The notes under the pieces were generated by a model. It was not told the DNA's origin. It worked only from the letters and a program-made list of their open reading frames with translations, and did no database searches. From positions 1-44,460 of the forward strand of contig CBFHNK010000007.1 of assembly GCA_965657195.1 (NCBI GenBank): a stretch of DNA of 44,460 nt. Reading direction: 5' to 3'. The translations under genes were made by a program, and so were the position numbers. The stretch comes from TMED14 sp965657195. Lineage in GTDB: Bacteria; Bacteroidota; Bacteroidia; Flavobacteriales; Schleiferiaceae. This document shows, one piece after another, positions 1 through 7,390 of the stretch. Position 1 is the first letter of the stretch. Each line of letters begins with the position of its first letter.

Positions 1-1
1 G

Positions 2-646
2 CTCGCCGTCGGCGACGCCGCATTTCAAGCCAAAAGCCTGGACTTCATGGGATCCCACTGGAAGTCCGAAGGCCGCAGCATTCTGTACGTGGCGCACCAG
101 CTCCACACAGTGCGGCGCATCTGCGACCGCGTCCTTTGGATTGAGGGCGGAATCCTAAAAATGCAGGGTTCAGCCGATGAAGTATGCGACGCCTACGTCG
201 AACGTGCTTTAGCGCAACCCATCGAGTGGCCTTCAGCTGCAGAACGCGGCGGCCTCGGTGGAATTCGTGCGCAGCAACTCGACGTGGAGGGCGACTGGAC
301 CACGGGCAATCCCGCTTCGGTGCGGGTGGTGTGGAACGGGTCCGCTCACGGAACCGCAGACATTCGCCTCAGCGTGGCGCGAAGCGACGGGGCTCCCCTA
401 ACCCTCTGGAGCAGCCTACATTCTGGTCTTGAGAAGCCGGCGGAAGCCGGTTCCGCCACCGTACGCATACCCGAGCTCGCACTCAGCCAGGGCGCGTACA
501 CGCTTCACCTGCGCCTATTTGTAGACGGAATTCTGCACGACGAAGTGCGCGACGCGGCCGTCATTCATGTGGCGCACGGCCTGTGGCAGGGGCAGGTATA
601 CCCCACTCCGCGCCCCATGGCACTGCAGGAACAGCACTGGATTTAA
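2..646 (+). CDS. Polysaccharide ABC exporter ATPase, Wzt-like (5'-truncated)
   Basis: This is the C-terminal part of an ABC transporter ATPase that would energise export of a finished surface polysaccharide across the inner membrane. The open frame runs in from the window edge. The first residues, LAVGDAAFQ, match the segment following Walker B in Wzt/TagH-type ATPases, and VAHQLHTVRRICDRVLWIEGG is the H-loop region with the switch histidine. About 140 residues follow the nucleotide-binding domain. In Wzt proteins such a C-terminal beta-rich extension recognises the glycan end, but here that role is inferred from position and length. The stop codon shares the palindrome TTAA with the stop of the convergent sulfotransferase. 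The neighbouring glycosyltransferases and sulfotransferase support a polysaccharide role. Confidence 0.85.
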   Translation, partial: LAVGDAAFQAKSLDFMGSHWKSEGRSILYVAHQLHTVRRICDRVLWIEGGILKMQGSADEVCDAYVERALAQPIEWPSAAERGGLGGIRAQQLDVEGDWTTGNPASVRVVWNGSAHGTADIRLSVARSDGAPLTLWSSLHSGLEKPAEAGSATVRIPELALSQGAYTLHLRLFVDGILHDEVRDAAVIHVAHGLWQGQVYPTPRPMALQEQHWI

Positions 647-1566
647 CGCTTTTTGAGCCCCACTGCCTTGAGGGCAAGGCTGGCCTGAGTGCGCGCCCAC
701 TGAATGGCGCGTTGGGTCCACGGAACCGGTACCGCGTGGGGTCCGTTTGGATGGTGAAAAAGTCCGTACATGTAACCCGAGCCCTGCTTGGGCGATAGTT
801 CAGCGGGGTAGCTCAATGCCCAATCAGATGCATCGTACCCCTGGGCCTTGAGGTAGGACTCAAAGACGGGGCGGTAAAATTCGACGTCCGCGTCGGTAAA
901 CCACCGGCGCCAGTCGCTGTGCGCTTGGCTGCGGGCCACGTGGCGAAAGTTTCCGCGCAAGGCCTCTTCGCCCTTGAGGCTGAATCCGAGGTAGGATTCC
1001 ACGGCATCCCAGTTGCGGTCGACAAGATCTTCGTAGTGCCAGATGAACCAGCCGTCCGCACGCAGGCGATCCAGAAATGTCGAGAGTTCGTCGAGCTTGC
1101 GCTTTTGTTCTTCGGCGTGTTCCTTGAGAACCTGCGGGTCGTCCGAGTGCAGACGGTGAAACGCCACAGATGACGGGTTGACCTCCTTTTGGCACACCTT
1201 CTTATGGGCCAATTCAAAGGCCGCAGGGTCGGGGTTGTGGACGTAGAACCAGCGGTAAAAAAATCCCGAAATCCACCGGTCTCGGGGGTCGCGCACTAAA
1301 AAAATCTTCTTGTCGAAGTGCGCAAAGGCATCGGCAGCGGCTTCGCCCGACCACCCGTGCATTTCAGGGCTAGAGTACAAAACCTTCACCAATGTGGCGT
1401 CAGCGTCCGGCCAAACCATGCCGTCAAGGCGGTGAAACTGGTTGTTTTCGAGCTTATTGGGCTCAAAAACTTCGGTGAGCGGCCCTTGGGCCTTGAGTGC
1501 CTCTGAAAGCAGTGAAAAACCATAAGTTGTGCCGCTTCGCGGCATTCCAAACAAAACGGTGCGCAT
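643..1566 (-). CDS. Sulfotransferase family protein
   Basis: This 307-residue protein would transfer sulfate from PAPS to an acceptor, most likely a surface glycan given its neighbours. The N-terminus reads FGMPRSGTTY (residues 6-15), the 5'-phosphosulfate-binding loop. IFLVRDPRDRWISGFFYRW (from about residue 88) carries the 3'-phosphate-binding Arg92 and Ser100. No signal peptide or membrane segment is seen, so it should be cytoplasmic. The ATG follows a TACCTTCA box by 6 nt and is divergent from a glycosyltransferase gene. The family assignment is firm, but the acceptor is unknown. Confidence 0.88.
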   Translation of the reverse strand: MRTVLFGMPRSGTTYGFSLLSEALKAQGPLTEVFEPNKLENNQFHRLDGMVWPDADATLVKVLYSSPEMHGWSGEAAADAFAHFDKKIFLVRDPRDRWISGFFYRWFYVHNPDPAAFELAHKKVCQKEVNPSSVAFHRLHSDDPQVLKEHAEEQKRKLDELSTFLDRLRADGWFIWHYEDLVDRNWDAVESYLGFSLKGEEALRGNFRHVARSQAHSDWRRWFTDADVEFYRPVFESYLKAQGYDASDWALSYPAELSPKQGSGYMYGLFHHPNGPHAVPVPWTQRAIQWARTQASLALKAVGLKKR

Positions 1567-1572
1567 GGGGGC

Positions 1573-1580
1573 TGAAGGTA
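1573..1580 (-). promoter_or_regulatory. -7 box of sulfotransferase gene
   Basis: TACCTTCA on the minus strand matches the Bacteroidota -7 consensus TAnnTTTG at six of eight positions, counting the two free ones. It lies 6 nt before the ATG. It is the left half of a back-to-back module with the box at 1584. Confidence 0.45.
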
Positions 1581-1583
1581 CAT

Positions 1584-1591
1584 TAAGTTTG
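1584..1591 (+). promoter_or_regulatory. -7 box of GT2 gene
   Basis: TAAGTTTG matches TAnnTTTG exactly and ends 4 nt before the ATG of the glycosyltransferase. Transcription would start at or next to the start codon, giving a leaderless mRNA. I did not find a convincing -33 element. Confidence 0.6.
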
Positions 1592-1595
1592 GGGG

Positions 1596-2660
1596 ATGCG
1601 CGAACGACTTCCTATGGTGACTGTGGCGGTGCCCAACTTCCGGCACGAACGCTACCTTCCGTTGCGCCTACAGAGCATCGCCGACCAGACCTTTACCGAC
1701 ACTGAAGTGCTGTTGCTCGACGATGCATCGCCCGACGGCTCACTGAGCGTGCTGGAGGCATTTGCCAAGGGTCGTCCGTCGTGGTCGGTGCACCCCAACG
1801 AGGTCAATTCCGGGAGTCCCTTTGCCCAATGGAACAAGGCCGCCTCGCTCGCCCGCGGCCGCTACCTGTGGATCGCCGAGAGCGACGACTACGCAGACCC
1901 CAAGCTCCTCGAGCGCCTGGTTAGCGTCATGGAGTCTGACCCAAACCTCGTGATCGCCTACGGCCAGTCCATGCTGGTCGATTCTGAGGGCCAACCGATG
2001 CACAGTTTTGACGTGCACTACCGCTACGTGTACGGAACCGAGGCCCAACGCTGGGTCGACGGCTACCGCAACGACGGACGCGACGAAGTGCGCAACTTTA
2101 TGCTGCTGCACAACGTGGTTCCCAATGCCTCAGGGGCGCTTATTCGCTTAGAAACATTTCGCGCTGTGGGCGGAGCCGACTCCAATTGGCGCCTCAACGG
2201 GGACTGGATGACCTACATCAAACTACTCGAGCAGGGCGGAATCGCATTTATTCCAGAGGTACTCAACTACTTTCGGGTGCATTCTGAGACGGCGCGCCAG
2301 AAGGCCAACGAAGGGGGCGATGTATACCTTGAACTGCTCGCATTGGTCGACTACATTGCCGCGCACCACCAGCCCGACCGCACACGGCTTCGGCGCGCCT
2401 ACCGAAATGTGGCGGCCTGGTGGACCCACTCGCTGTACCGGCAAGATTGGAGTTCCGCCCGGCGGAGTGCCAACCTACGCGTCAACCGAATCCTCTTTGC
2501 GCGATTTGTGCGCCTGCATCCCCTGGTGCTGCTCCACATTCCGTACGAGGGTCTCGTGCGGTTGGCCGTTGCGGCCCTCACCGCGCTCGGCCTCAAAGAA
2601 CCCATTCGGCGCGTCCTTCACCAGTTTTTTCCGAACCACTTTATGCCCCGCGCGACGTGA
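1596..2660 (+). CDS. Family 2 glycosyltransferase
   Basis: A 354-residue GT-A fold glycosyltransferase that would transfer a sugar from a nucleotide-sugar during glycan assembly at the cytoplasmic face. VTVAVPNFRHERYLPLRLQS opens the domain, followed by LLLDDASPDGS. The metal-binding DxD-type site is AESDDYADP, and GALIRLETFRAVGG is typical of the acceptor side. A C-terminal basic/hydrophobic tail (last ~70 residues) may associate with the membrane. The ATG is fixed by the -7 box 4 nt upstream. The next glycosyltransferase starts inside its stop (GTGA), so the two are co-transcribed. The exact sugar is not predictable. Confidence 0.88.
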   Translation: MRERLPMVTVAVPNFRHERYLPLRLQSIADQTFTDTEVLLLDDASPDGSLSVLEAFAKGRPSWSVHPNEVNSGSPFAQWNKAASLARGRYLWIAESDDYADPKLLERLVSVMESDPNLVIAYGQSMLVDSEGQPMHSFDVHYRYVYGTEAQRWVDGYRNDGRDEVRNFMLLHNVVPNASGALIRLETFRAVGGADSNWRLNGDWMTYIKLLEQGGIAFIPEVLNYFRVHSETARQKANEGGDVYLELLALVDYIAAHHQPDRTRLRRAYRNVAAWWTHSLYRQDWSSARRSANLRVNRILFARFVRLHPLVLLHIPYEGLVRLAVAALTALGLKEPIRRVLHQFFPNHFMPRAT

Positions 2661-3502
2661 AGATTTCGGTCGTGATTCCATGCTACGGCGCAGAATCTAC
2701 GCTGCACGAAGCCGTGCGCAGCGCCCTTGACGCGTACGAGGTTCTCGTCGTCGATGATGCCTCACCCGAAGGGTGTGCCGAACTCGTAGCAAGCTGGGGG
2801 TGGCCCAACGTTCGGGTGATTCCGCACCGCGAAAATTTGGGTCTTGGTGCAGCGCGCAACAGCGGTTCCGCAGCCGCCACCGGAGACTGGATCGCCTTTC
2901 TCGATGCGGACGATGCGTTTGAAGACGGATGGCATCGGGCACTCGCTACGTTTTTACGCCATTCCCCCGAGGCAACTTGGGTCTACCACCCGGTCCGGGA
3001 ATGGACCGGAACCCAACTGAAAGCGGTCCGCTACGGCGACCACCCCACTCAGCACAGCGATTGGGTGCTCCTGAGGCCCGCGGTGGCCCCCAGCGCATGC
3101 GCACTTCGGGTGGATGTGGCCAAGGCACAGCCTTTTGACACCAACCGTCGCCTGCAGGGCACCGAAGACCTTGAGCTCTGGATGCGCCTTTGGGCCGAAG
3201 GCCACCGACCGCTTCGGTGGACCGACGAAGCGTTTACGCGCTACCGAATCAGTCACGGAATGTCTGCGGAACTCGAATCGCACACCACCAAAATCCGGCT
3301 CCGCTGGGCGCAGTTCGTTGAACGGGGTTGGATAGCCGAAGGAGTGCTCGTTCGCGCAGAGCTTGAATTGCAGCGTCAAAAGGCGCGCAGCCTCCACAAA
3401 GCAGGACGTTTTACGGAAGCACAAAGGGCCTACCTCGCGGCAGGCCCTTCGGCAAAAAATTGGATTCTTGCGGCCGCAGCCGCCGTCCGCCTCAAGATTT
3501 AA
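2657..3502 (+). CDS. Family 2 glycosyltransferase, short
   Basis: A 281-residue GT2 enzyme, translationally coupled to the preceding glycosyltransferase by a GTGA overlap, so GTG is chosen as start. It opens with KISVVIPCYGAESTL, then VVDDASPEGC, NLGLGAARNSG and the DxD region FLDADDAFEDGW. The C-terminal third is charged and helical and probably contacts the acceptor. Its stop overlaps the stop of convergent icd on a shared TTAA. A longer frame beginning at 2420 lies inside the upstream gene and is not the real start. Function beyond glycan assembly is not assignable. Confidence 0.87.
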   Translation: MKISVVIPCYGAESTLHEAVRSALDAYEVLVVDDASPEGCAELVASWGWPNVRVIPHRENLGLGAARNSGSAAATGDWIAFLDADDAFEDGWHRALATFLRHSPEATWVYHPVREWTGTQLKAVRYGDHPTQHSDWVLLRPAVAPSACALRVDVAKAQPFDTNRRLQGTEDLELWMRLWAEGHRPLRWTDEAFTRYRISHGMSAELESHTTKIRLRWAQFVERGWIAEGVLVRAELELQRQKARSLHKAGRFTEAQRAYLAAGPSAKNWILAAAAAVRLKI

Positions 3503-4725
3503 AGACGGGCGCGAAGCTCGGCATCTAAAGCGTCAAGGAACTCCTCGGTGTAGAGGTAGTGGGTTCCGTGCTCAACCTTGTTGCCGTGAATGCACACCGC
3601 GAGGTCCTTAGTCATGCGGCCGCTTTCAACCACATCAATGCACACTTGCTCGAGGGTCTCGCAGAAGCGAATCAGCTCAGCGTTTCCGTCAAGCTTGCCC
3701 CGGTGGGCCAAACCGCGCGTCCACGCGAAGATCGAAGCAATGGGGTTGGTGCTCGTCGGCTTGCCCTGCTGGTGCTGGCGGTAGTGGCGGGTCACGGTTC
3801 CGTGCGCCGCCTCGGCTTCCATCGTCTTGCCGTCAGGGGTGATGAGAACCGATGTCATCAAACCCAGCGAGCCAAAGCCCTGCGCAACTGTATCGGACTG
3901 AACGTCACCGTCGTAGTTCTTACACGCCCACACAAATGAACCTTCCCACTTGAGGGCTGACGCCACCATGTCGTCGATGAGTCGGTGCTCGTAGGTGATT
4001 CCTGCAGCCTCGTACTTGGCCTTAAATTCAGCCTGGTAGATCTCTTCAAAAATGTCCTTGAAGCGCCCGTCGTACTTCTTGAGGATGGTATTCTTAGTAC
4101 TCAAGTACAGCGGCCACTTCTTCTCAAGGGCCATGTTGAAGCAGCTGCGAGCGAAGCCATAAATGGACTCGTCGGTATTGTACATACTAAGTGCAACGCC
4201 GTCGCCCTTGAAGTTGTAGACTTCCCAGGTCTGGGGCTCGCTACCGTCTTCAGGAGTGAACGTCATGGTCAACTTGCCCTTGCCCTTCACCGTGGTGTCG
4301 GTGGCGCGGTACTGGTCGCCAAACGCATGGCGGCCAATGACGATGGGCTTGTTCCATGTGGTTACCAATCGCGGAATATTCGCCATCACAATGGGCTCGC
4401 GGAACACGGTTCCGTCGAGAATGTTGCGAATGGTTCCGTTCGGAGACTTCCACATCTGCTTGAGATTGAACTCTTTGACGCGCTGCTCGTCGGGCGTAAT
4501 CGTGGCGCACTTGATGCCCACATTGTACGTTTTAATCGCCTCTGCCGCGTCGACCGTGACTTGGTCGTTGGTGGCATCGCGGTGTTCCATCCCCAAGTCG
4601 AAGTACTTAATGTCGACGTCGACGTAGGGAAGGATAAGTTTGTTTTTGATAAACGACCAGATGATTCGGGTCATTTCGTCGCCGTCGAGTTCGACGATTG
4701 GATTGGTTACGTTAATCTTCTGCAT
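3499..4725 (-). CDS. icd: NADP-dependent isocitrate dehydrogenase, homodimeric
   Basis: Oxidises isocitrate to 2-oxoglutarate and CO2 with NADP in the TCA cycle, in the cytoplasm. The 408-residue length and sequence match the eukaryote-type homodimeric IDH rather than the E. coli Icd type. Visible signatures are VELDGDEMTRIIW at the N-terminus, the substrate loop WKSPNGTIRNILDGTVFREPI, the metal-site region RLIDDMVASALK and the cofactor region EAAHGTVTRHY. The ATG is preceded at 8 nt by a perfect TACTTTTG box. dnaX ends 33 bp upstream on the same strand, but icd has its own promoter. The gene is intact. Confidence 0.96.
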   Translation of the reverse strand: MQKINVTNPIVELDGDEMTRIIWSFIKNKLILPYVDVDIKYFDLGMEHRDATNDQVTVDAAEAIKTYNVGIKCATITPDEQRVKEFNLKQMWKSPNGTIRNILDGTVFREPIVMANIPRLVTTWNKPIVIGRHAFGDQYRATDTTVKGKGKLTMTFTPEDGSEPQTWEVYNFKGDGVALSMYNTDESIYGFARSCFNMALEKKWPLYLSTKNTILKKYDGRFKDIFEEIYQAEFKAKYEAAGITYEHRLIDDMVASALKWEGSFVWACKNYDGDVQSDTVAQGFGSLGLMTSVLITPDGKTMEAEAAHGTVTRHYRQHQQGKPTSTNPIASIFAWTRGLAHRGKLDGNAELIRFCETLEQVCIDVVESGRMTKDLAVCIHGNKVEHGTHYLYTEEFLDALDAELRARL

Positions 4726-4733
4726 AAGGATTG

Positions 4734-4741
4734 CAAAAGTA
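4734..4741 (-). promoter_or_regulatory. -7 box of icd
   Basis: TACTTTTG on the minus strand is an exact TAnnTTTG match, 8 nt before the icd ATG, in the 33-bp gap after dnaX. Confidence 0.6.
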
Positions 4742-4758
4742 CCAACAAATCCGCAGCC

Positions 4759-6690
4759 TTATTCGATATCTAGCTGAAATTCTCTTCGAAAATCGTCCAA
4801 ATGCGGATTTTTTTCTAATAAAAAGGTAAAACGCTCGTCGGGGGTGTAAACGAGCTTCGCGTTAACTGACCCCTCTTGAACGACCGTCTGAAGTTTAATG
4901 GAGTCATTCTGAAGGACCTGCCTGAGAAAAGGCACGAGCCGATCGCGCTCCGCGTGCATCAGCGTCTGCTGCAAGTCATTTTCAATACTCACCCGAATCA
5001 CGGCATCACCCTCGAGAACCGGGAGGACGGTCTGAATGAGCGACTTGACCATCGGCGCATCGTGAAAGAGATGCTCTGCATCCTTCCATGCATTGTCGAG
5101 CGCCTGCTGGGTAAAGGGGCGCAGGTTGCGCTCTGTGTGCGGAACCTCAACTTCTTCTTCCTGATCCGAAGCAAGCGCCTCGGCGATGGCCGGCTCCGGC
5201 TTGAGCCCTAAGTCCTTGAGCGAAAACGCGGTGCGGCGTGCTCGGGGCGGAACTGCAGCGGGCTGGATTGTCGAGTCACTGGTTACTAGTTGCTGGTTTC
5301 CAGTTTGTTGGCCAAGGCTAGCGAGGTAGGCAAGGTTGGCTGAGATTGGCTCGTTGGCCGGACTTGCAGGGCTAGCGAGGTTGGCTGAGATTGGCTCGTT
5401 GGCCGAGCTAGCGAGGTTGGCAAGGTTGGCTGAGATTGGCTCGCTTGCAGGGCTGGCAAGGTTAGCTGAGATTGGCTCGCTTGCCTTTACGACATCTGGA
5501 GGAGTGACCGTTTGGTCGATTTGAGCACTGGCCGGCGGCGACGGCACTTGGCTTGAGGCTGAGCTTACCGGTTGCGCCGAAGCAGCGGCAGCGGGCGCCG
5601 CTTCTACCCTACTGGGCTTTTTTTTTTCGTCTGACTCTTGGTCAGGAACGAGATCAAGAAGGGCGACCTCTACGTGCCACCGGGCATTGCTCGCGGCCCG
5701 GTAGCCTGCGTCTGCCGCCACTAAGCGCTTGAGCGCCGAGGCGGTGCGGCCTGCGTTCGATTGGGTTGCGGCCTCGAGAAGCTGCTGCTTTGCGGAATCG
5801 GGAACGTCCAGCAGTGCTACGGTCGCAGGATGCTGTGCCAGAAGGAGTTCGCGAACGTAGCCGGCAAAGCCCATCAAAAAGCGTTGAAGGTCAAAACCTT
5901 GGTCCAGCACGTGCTGAACTGCATTGAGGATGGATGCGCGATCTCCGCGTTCAATGGAACTCCAAAGATTGACAAACAGCGCGCGGTCGACGAGTTGAAG
6001 GTTTTGGCGAACGAGTTCGTAGGTCAAGGTTCCGCCCTGTGCAAAGGCTGCAATGCGGTCAAAAATTGACAGCGAGTCACGCAAGGACCCGTCGGCCTTT
6101 TCGGCGATGGCGTGAAGAGCCTCGGGCTCGGCACCCAACCCCTCTTGCTGGGCAACCCACTGAAGGTGGTCCGCGATGTCGCCAATTCCGATGCGCTTAA
6201 AATCAAAAATTTGGCAGCGCGAGAGAATGGTCGGCAGGACCTTGTGCTTTTCGGTCGTCGCCAAGATGAAGACGGCATGCGCCGGTGGCTCTTCAAGCGT
6301 TTTAAGGAATGCGTTGAACGCGGCCTGGGACAGCATGTGCACCTCGTCGATGATGTACACTTTGTAGGTTCCCATTTGGGGCGCAAAGCGAACTTGGTCG
6401 ATGAGCTGCCTGATGTCGTCGACCGTATTGTTGGATGCGGCGTCAAGCTCAAAAATATTGAGGCTGTAGTCGAGGCCCTCACCGGTGTGGACCTCGTTGA
6501 TTCGGCGCGCCAGAATTCGCGCACAGGTCGTCTTGCCCACCCCGCGAGGCCCGGTAAACAGCAACGCCTGAGCGAGGCGTCCGCTAACTACTTCATGCTC
6601 TAACGTTTCGGTAACGTGCTGCTGCCCAACGACTGACTGAAAGGCAGCGGGGCGGTACTTACGGGCCGAAACGAGGTAGTTCTGTTCCAT
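4759..6690 (-). CDS. dnaX: DNA polymerase III subunit tau (gamma/tau)
   Basis: Clamp-loader subunit that loads the beta clamp and holds the replicative polymerase. The frame is 643 residues. Walker A is GPRGVGKTT (47-55), Walker B VYIIDEVH (111-118), sensor 1 ATT (144-146), and SLRDSLS (202-208) carries sensor 2. The zinc-module cysteines of the E. coli protein are absent: RRINEVHTGEGLDYSLNIFELDAASNN spans that region. Domain III ends near residue 350. At residues 355-358 a run of ten A codes E-K-K-K and could be a slippage site. Next comes an Ala/Pro/Ser linker with an EPISANLA repeat, then a charged C-terminal domain (about 485-643). ATG at 6690 is preferred over a TTG at 6705 because a TAGGTTTG box overlaps that TTG. 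Confidence 0.96.
   Translation of the reverse strand: MEQNYLVSARKYRPAAFQSVVGQQHVTETLEHEVVSGRLAQALLFTGPRGVGKTTCARILARRINEVHTGEGLDYSLNIFELDAASNNTVDDIRQLIDQVRFAPQMGTYKVYIIDEVHMLSQAAFNAFLKTLEEPPAHAVFILATTEKHKVLPTILSRCQIFDFKRIGIGDIADHLQWVAQQEGLGAEPEALHAIAEKADGSLRDSLSIFDRIAAFAQGGTLTYELVRQNLQLVDRALFVNLWSSIERGDRASILNAVQHVLDQGFDLQRFLMGFAGYVRELLLAQHPATVALLDVPDSAKQQLLEAATQSNAGRTASALKRLVAADAGYRAASNARWHVEVALLDLVPDQESDEKKKPSRVEAAPAAAASAQPVSSASSQVPSPPASAQIDQTVTPPDVVKASEPISANLASPASEPISANLANLASSANEPISANLASPASPANEPISANLAYLASLGQQTGNQQLVTSDSTIQPAAVPPRARRTAFSLKDLGLKPEPAIAEALASDQEEEVEVPHTERNLRPFTQQALDNAWKDAEHLFHDAPMVKSLIQTVLPVLEGDAVIRVSIENDLQQTLMHAERDRLVPFLRQVLQNDSIKLQTVVQEGSVNAKLVYTPDERFTFLLEKNPHLDDFRREFQLDIE
5318..5485 (-). 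repeat. In-frame tandem repeat in dnaX linker
   Basis: A 20-bp core occurs four times, starting at 5334, 5379, 5424 and 5460, with spacings of 45, 45 and 36 bp. All spacings are multiples of three, so the reading frame is kept. Each copy encodes EPISANLA followed by a short Ala/Ser/Pro spacer, in the flexible linker between DnaX domain III and the C-terminal domain. Confidence 0.9.
5604..5628 (-). other. Candidate dnaX slippage site (A10 run with stops in both shifted frames)
   Basis: On the coding strand a G is followed by ten A (plus coordinates 5627-5618) and then GCCC. In frame it encodes E355-K-K-K358. If one A is added, or the ribosome shifts -1, the frame reads A-Q and stops at TAG (5611-5609), giving a 360-residue product. 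If one A is lost, it reads S-P-V-G and stops at TAG (5606-5604), giving about 361 residues. Both products end just after domain III, like gamma. Transcriptional slippage on a similar A run is known for Thermus thermophilus dnaX. Use of this site is inference. Confidence 0.55.
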
Positions 6691-6702
6691 GAGGTGGGAC
6701 TG

Positions 6703-6710
6703 CAAACCTA
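6703..6710 (-). promoter_or_regulatory. -7 box of dnaX
   Basis: TAGGTTTG on the minus strand matches TAnnTTTG exactly and lies 12 nt before the dnaX ATG, within the 24-bp gap after the carotenoid gene. Confidence 0.55.
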
Positions 6711-6714
6711 CGGA

Positions 6715-7341
6715 TTAGATGGCCACCGGCCACAGCCATGATATGGCAAAAAAAGCGGCTTGCGCAATCAAAATGGGCAACGCTAGGCGGTTGCTGGTCA
6801 CGCGCGGACCCAGCACCCACTGGGCGGAAAAAGCCACTGCAAACCAGGAGACGTAGTTCTGCCAGGGCGCGATTCCGCCCGCAAACATCCAAAGGCGGTG
6901 GTCTTGGGCCACCGGTTCCATGAGTACGTCCAATCCGAGCATGAGGCCCGACGCAAAGAGTGCGCGCTGAAGTCGGCTTCCGTCCGCCAAAAATTCAGAA
7001 CCAAATGAGGCGCTCGCGAGGGTTAGTAGGGCCCAGTTCAATCCAATCAACCAGGGGGTGCCGGCAATTTGGGGACCGAGGCCTTCAAGGTATACATAGC
7101 GGCCGAAGGGTAGACCGGTATTCACACCAATCATTTCGATTCCGAGACCAAGTGCATATACCAGCAGCAGCCCCACCTTGAGGCGGTCGGACTTTGTGGA
7201 CTGACCGTAGAGCAGTGCGAAACTCACCAAGAGGTGAACCGGCGTCAGCAGAATCATCCACCCGGCGTAGGGGGTGCGGAGCCCAAGGGTTCCGACCAAA
7301 TGAGTCACGGCAACAATGAGGAGGGCAATTCGGTACGGCAT
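6715..7341 (-). CDS. CruF-like carotenoid biosynthesis membrane protein
   Basis: A 208-residue polytopic membrane protein of the CruF-like carotenoid family (PF04240 type, formerly DUF422), whose members hydrate the ends of acyclic carotenoids such as lycopene. About seven hydrophobic segments are visible. Conserved polar patches are GIEMIGVNTGLPFGRYVY, GTPWLIGLNWALL and LDVLMEPVAQDHRLW, whose acidic residues are likely catalytic. The start is placed at the ATG at 7341, not an upstream in-frame ATG at 7371, because a TACTTTTG box lies between them, 4 nt before the chosen ATG. No other carotenoid gene is in the window, so the pathway is inferred from family alone. Confidence 0.82.
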   Translation of the reverse strand: MPYRIALLIVAVTHLVGTLGLRTPYAGWMILLTPVHLLVSFALLYGQSTKSDRLKVGLLLVYALGLGIEMIGVNTGLPFGRYVYLEGLGPQIAGTPWLIGLNWALLTLASASFGSEFLADGSRLQRALFASGLMLGLDVLMEPVAQDHRLWMFAGGIAPWQNYVSWFAVAFSAQWVLGPRVTSNRLALPILIAQAAFFAISWLWPVAI

Positions 7342-7345
7342 CAGA

Positions 7346-7353
7346 CAAAAGTA
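7346..7353 (-). promoter_or_regulatory. -7 box of carotenoid gene
   Basis: TACTTTTG on the minus strand, an exact consensus match 4 nt before the ATG at 7341. It decides the start, since an upstream in-frame ATG at 7371 would lie before the promoter. Confidence 0.6.
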
Positions 7354-7390
7354 CAGTTGAACCTTGGGCAAGATGCAGGGTTAACGTGGC

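Noticed and set aside
2420..2656. Extended N-terminus for the second glycosyltransferase
   Set aside because: It runs through the 3' end of the preceding glycosyltransferase. The GTG at 2657 starts precisely at the GT2 fold.
3985..4773. Long open frame (262 codons) antisense to icd
   Set aside because: It mirrors the codon structure of icd, has no family similarity and no promoter box. icd itself is unmistakable.
5318..5485. Possible CRISPR or intergenic repeat
   Set aside because: It lies inside dnaX in frame; intervals are short and similar and encode linker residues.
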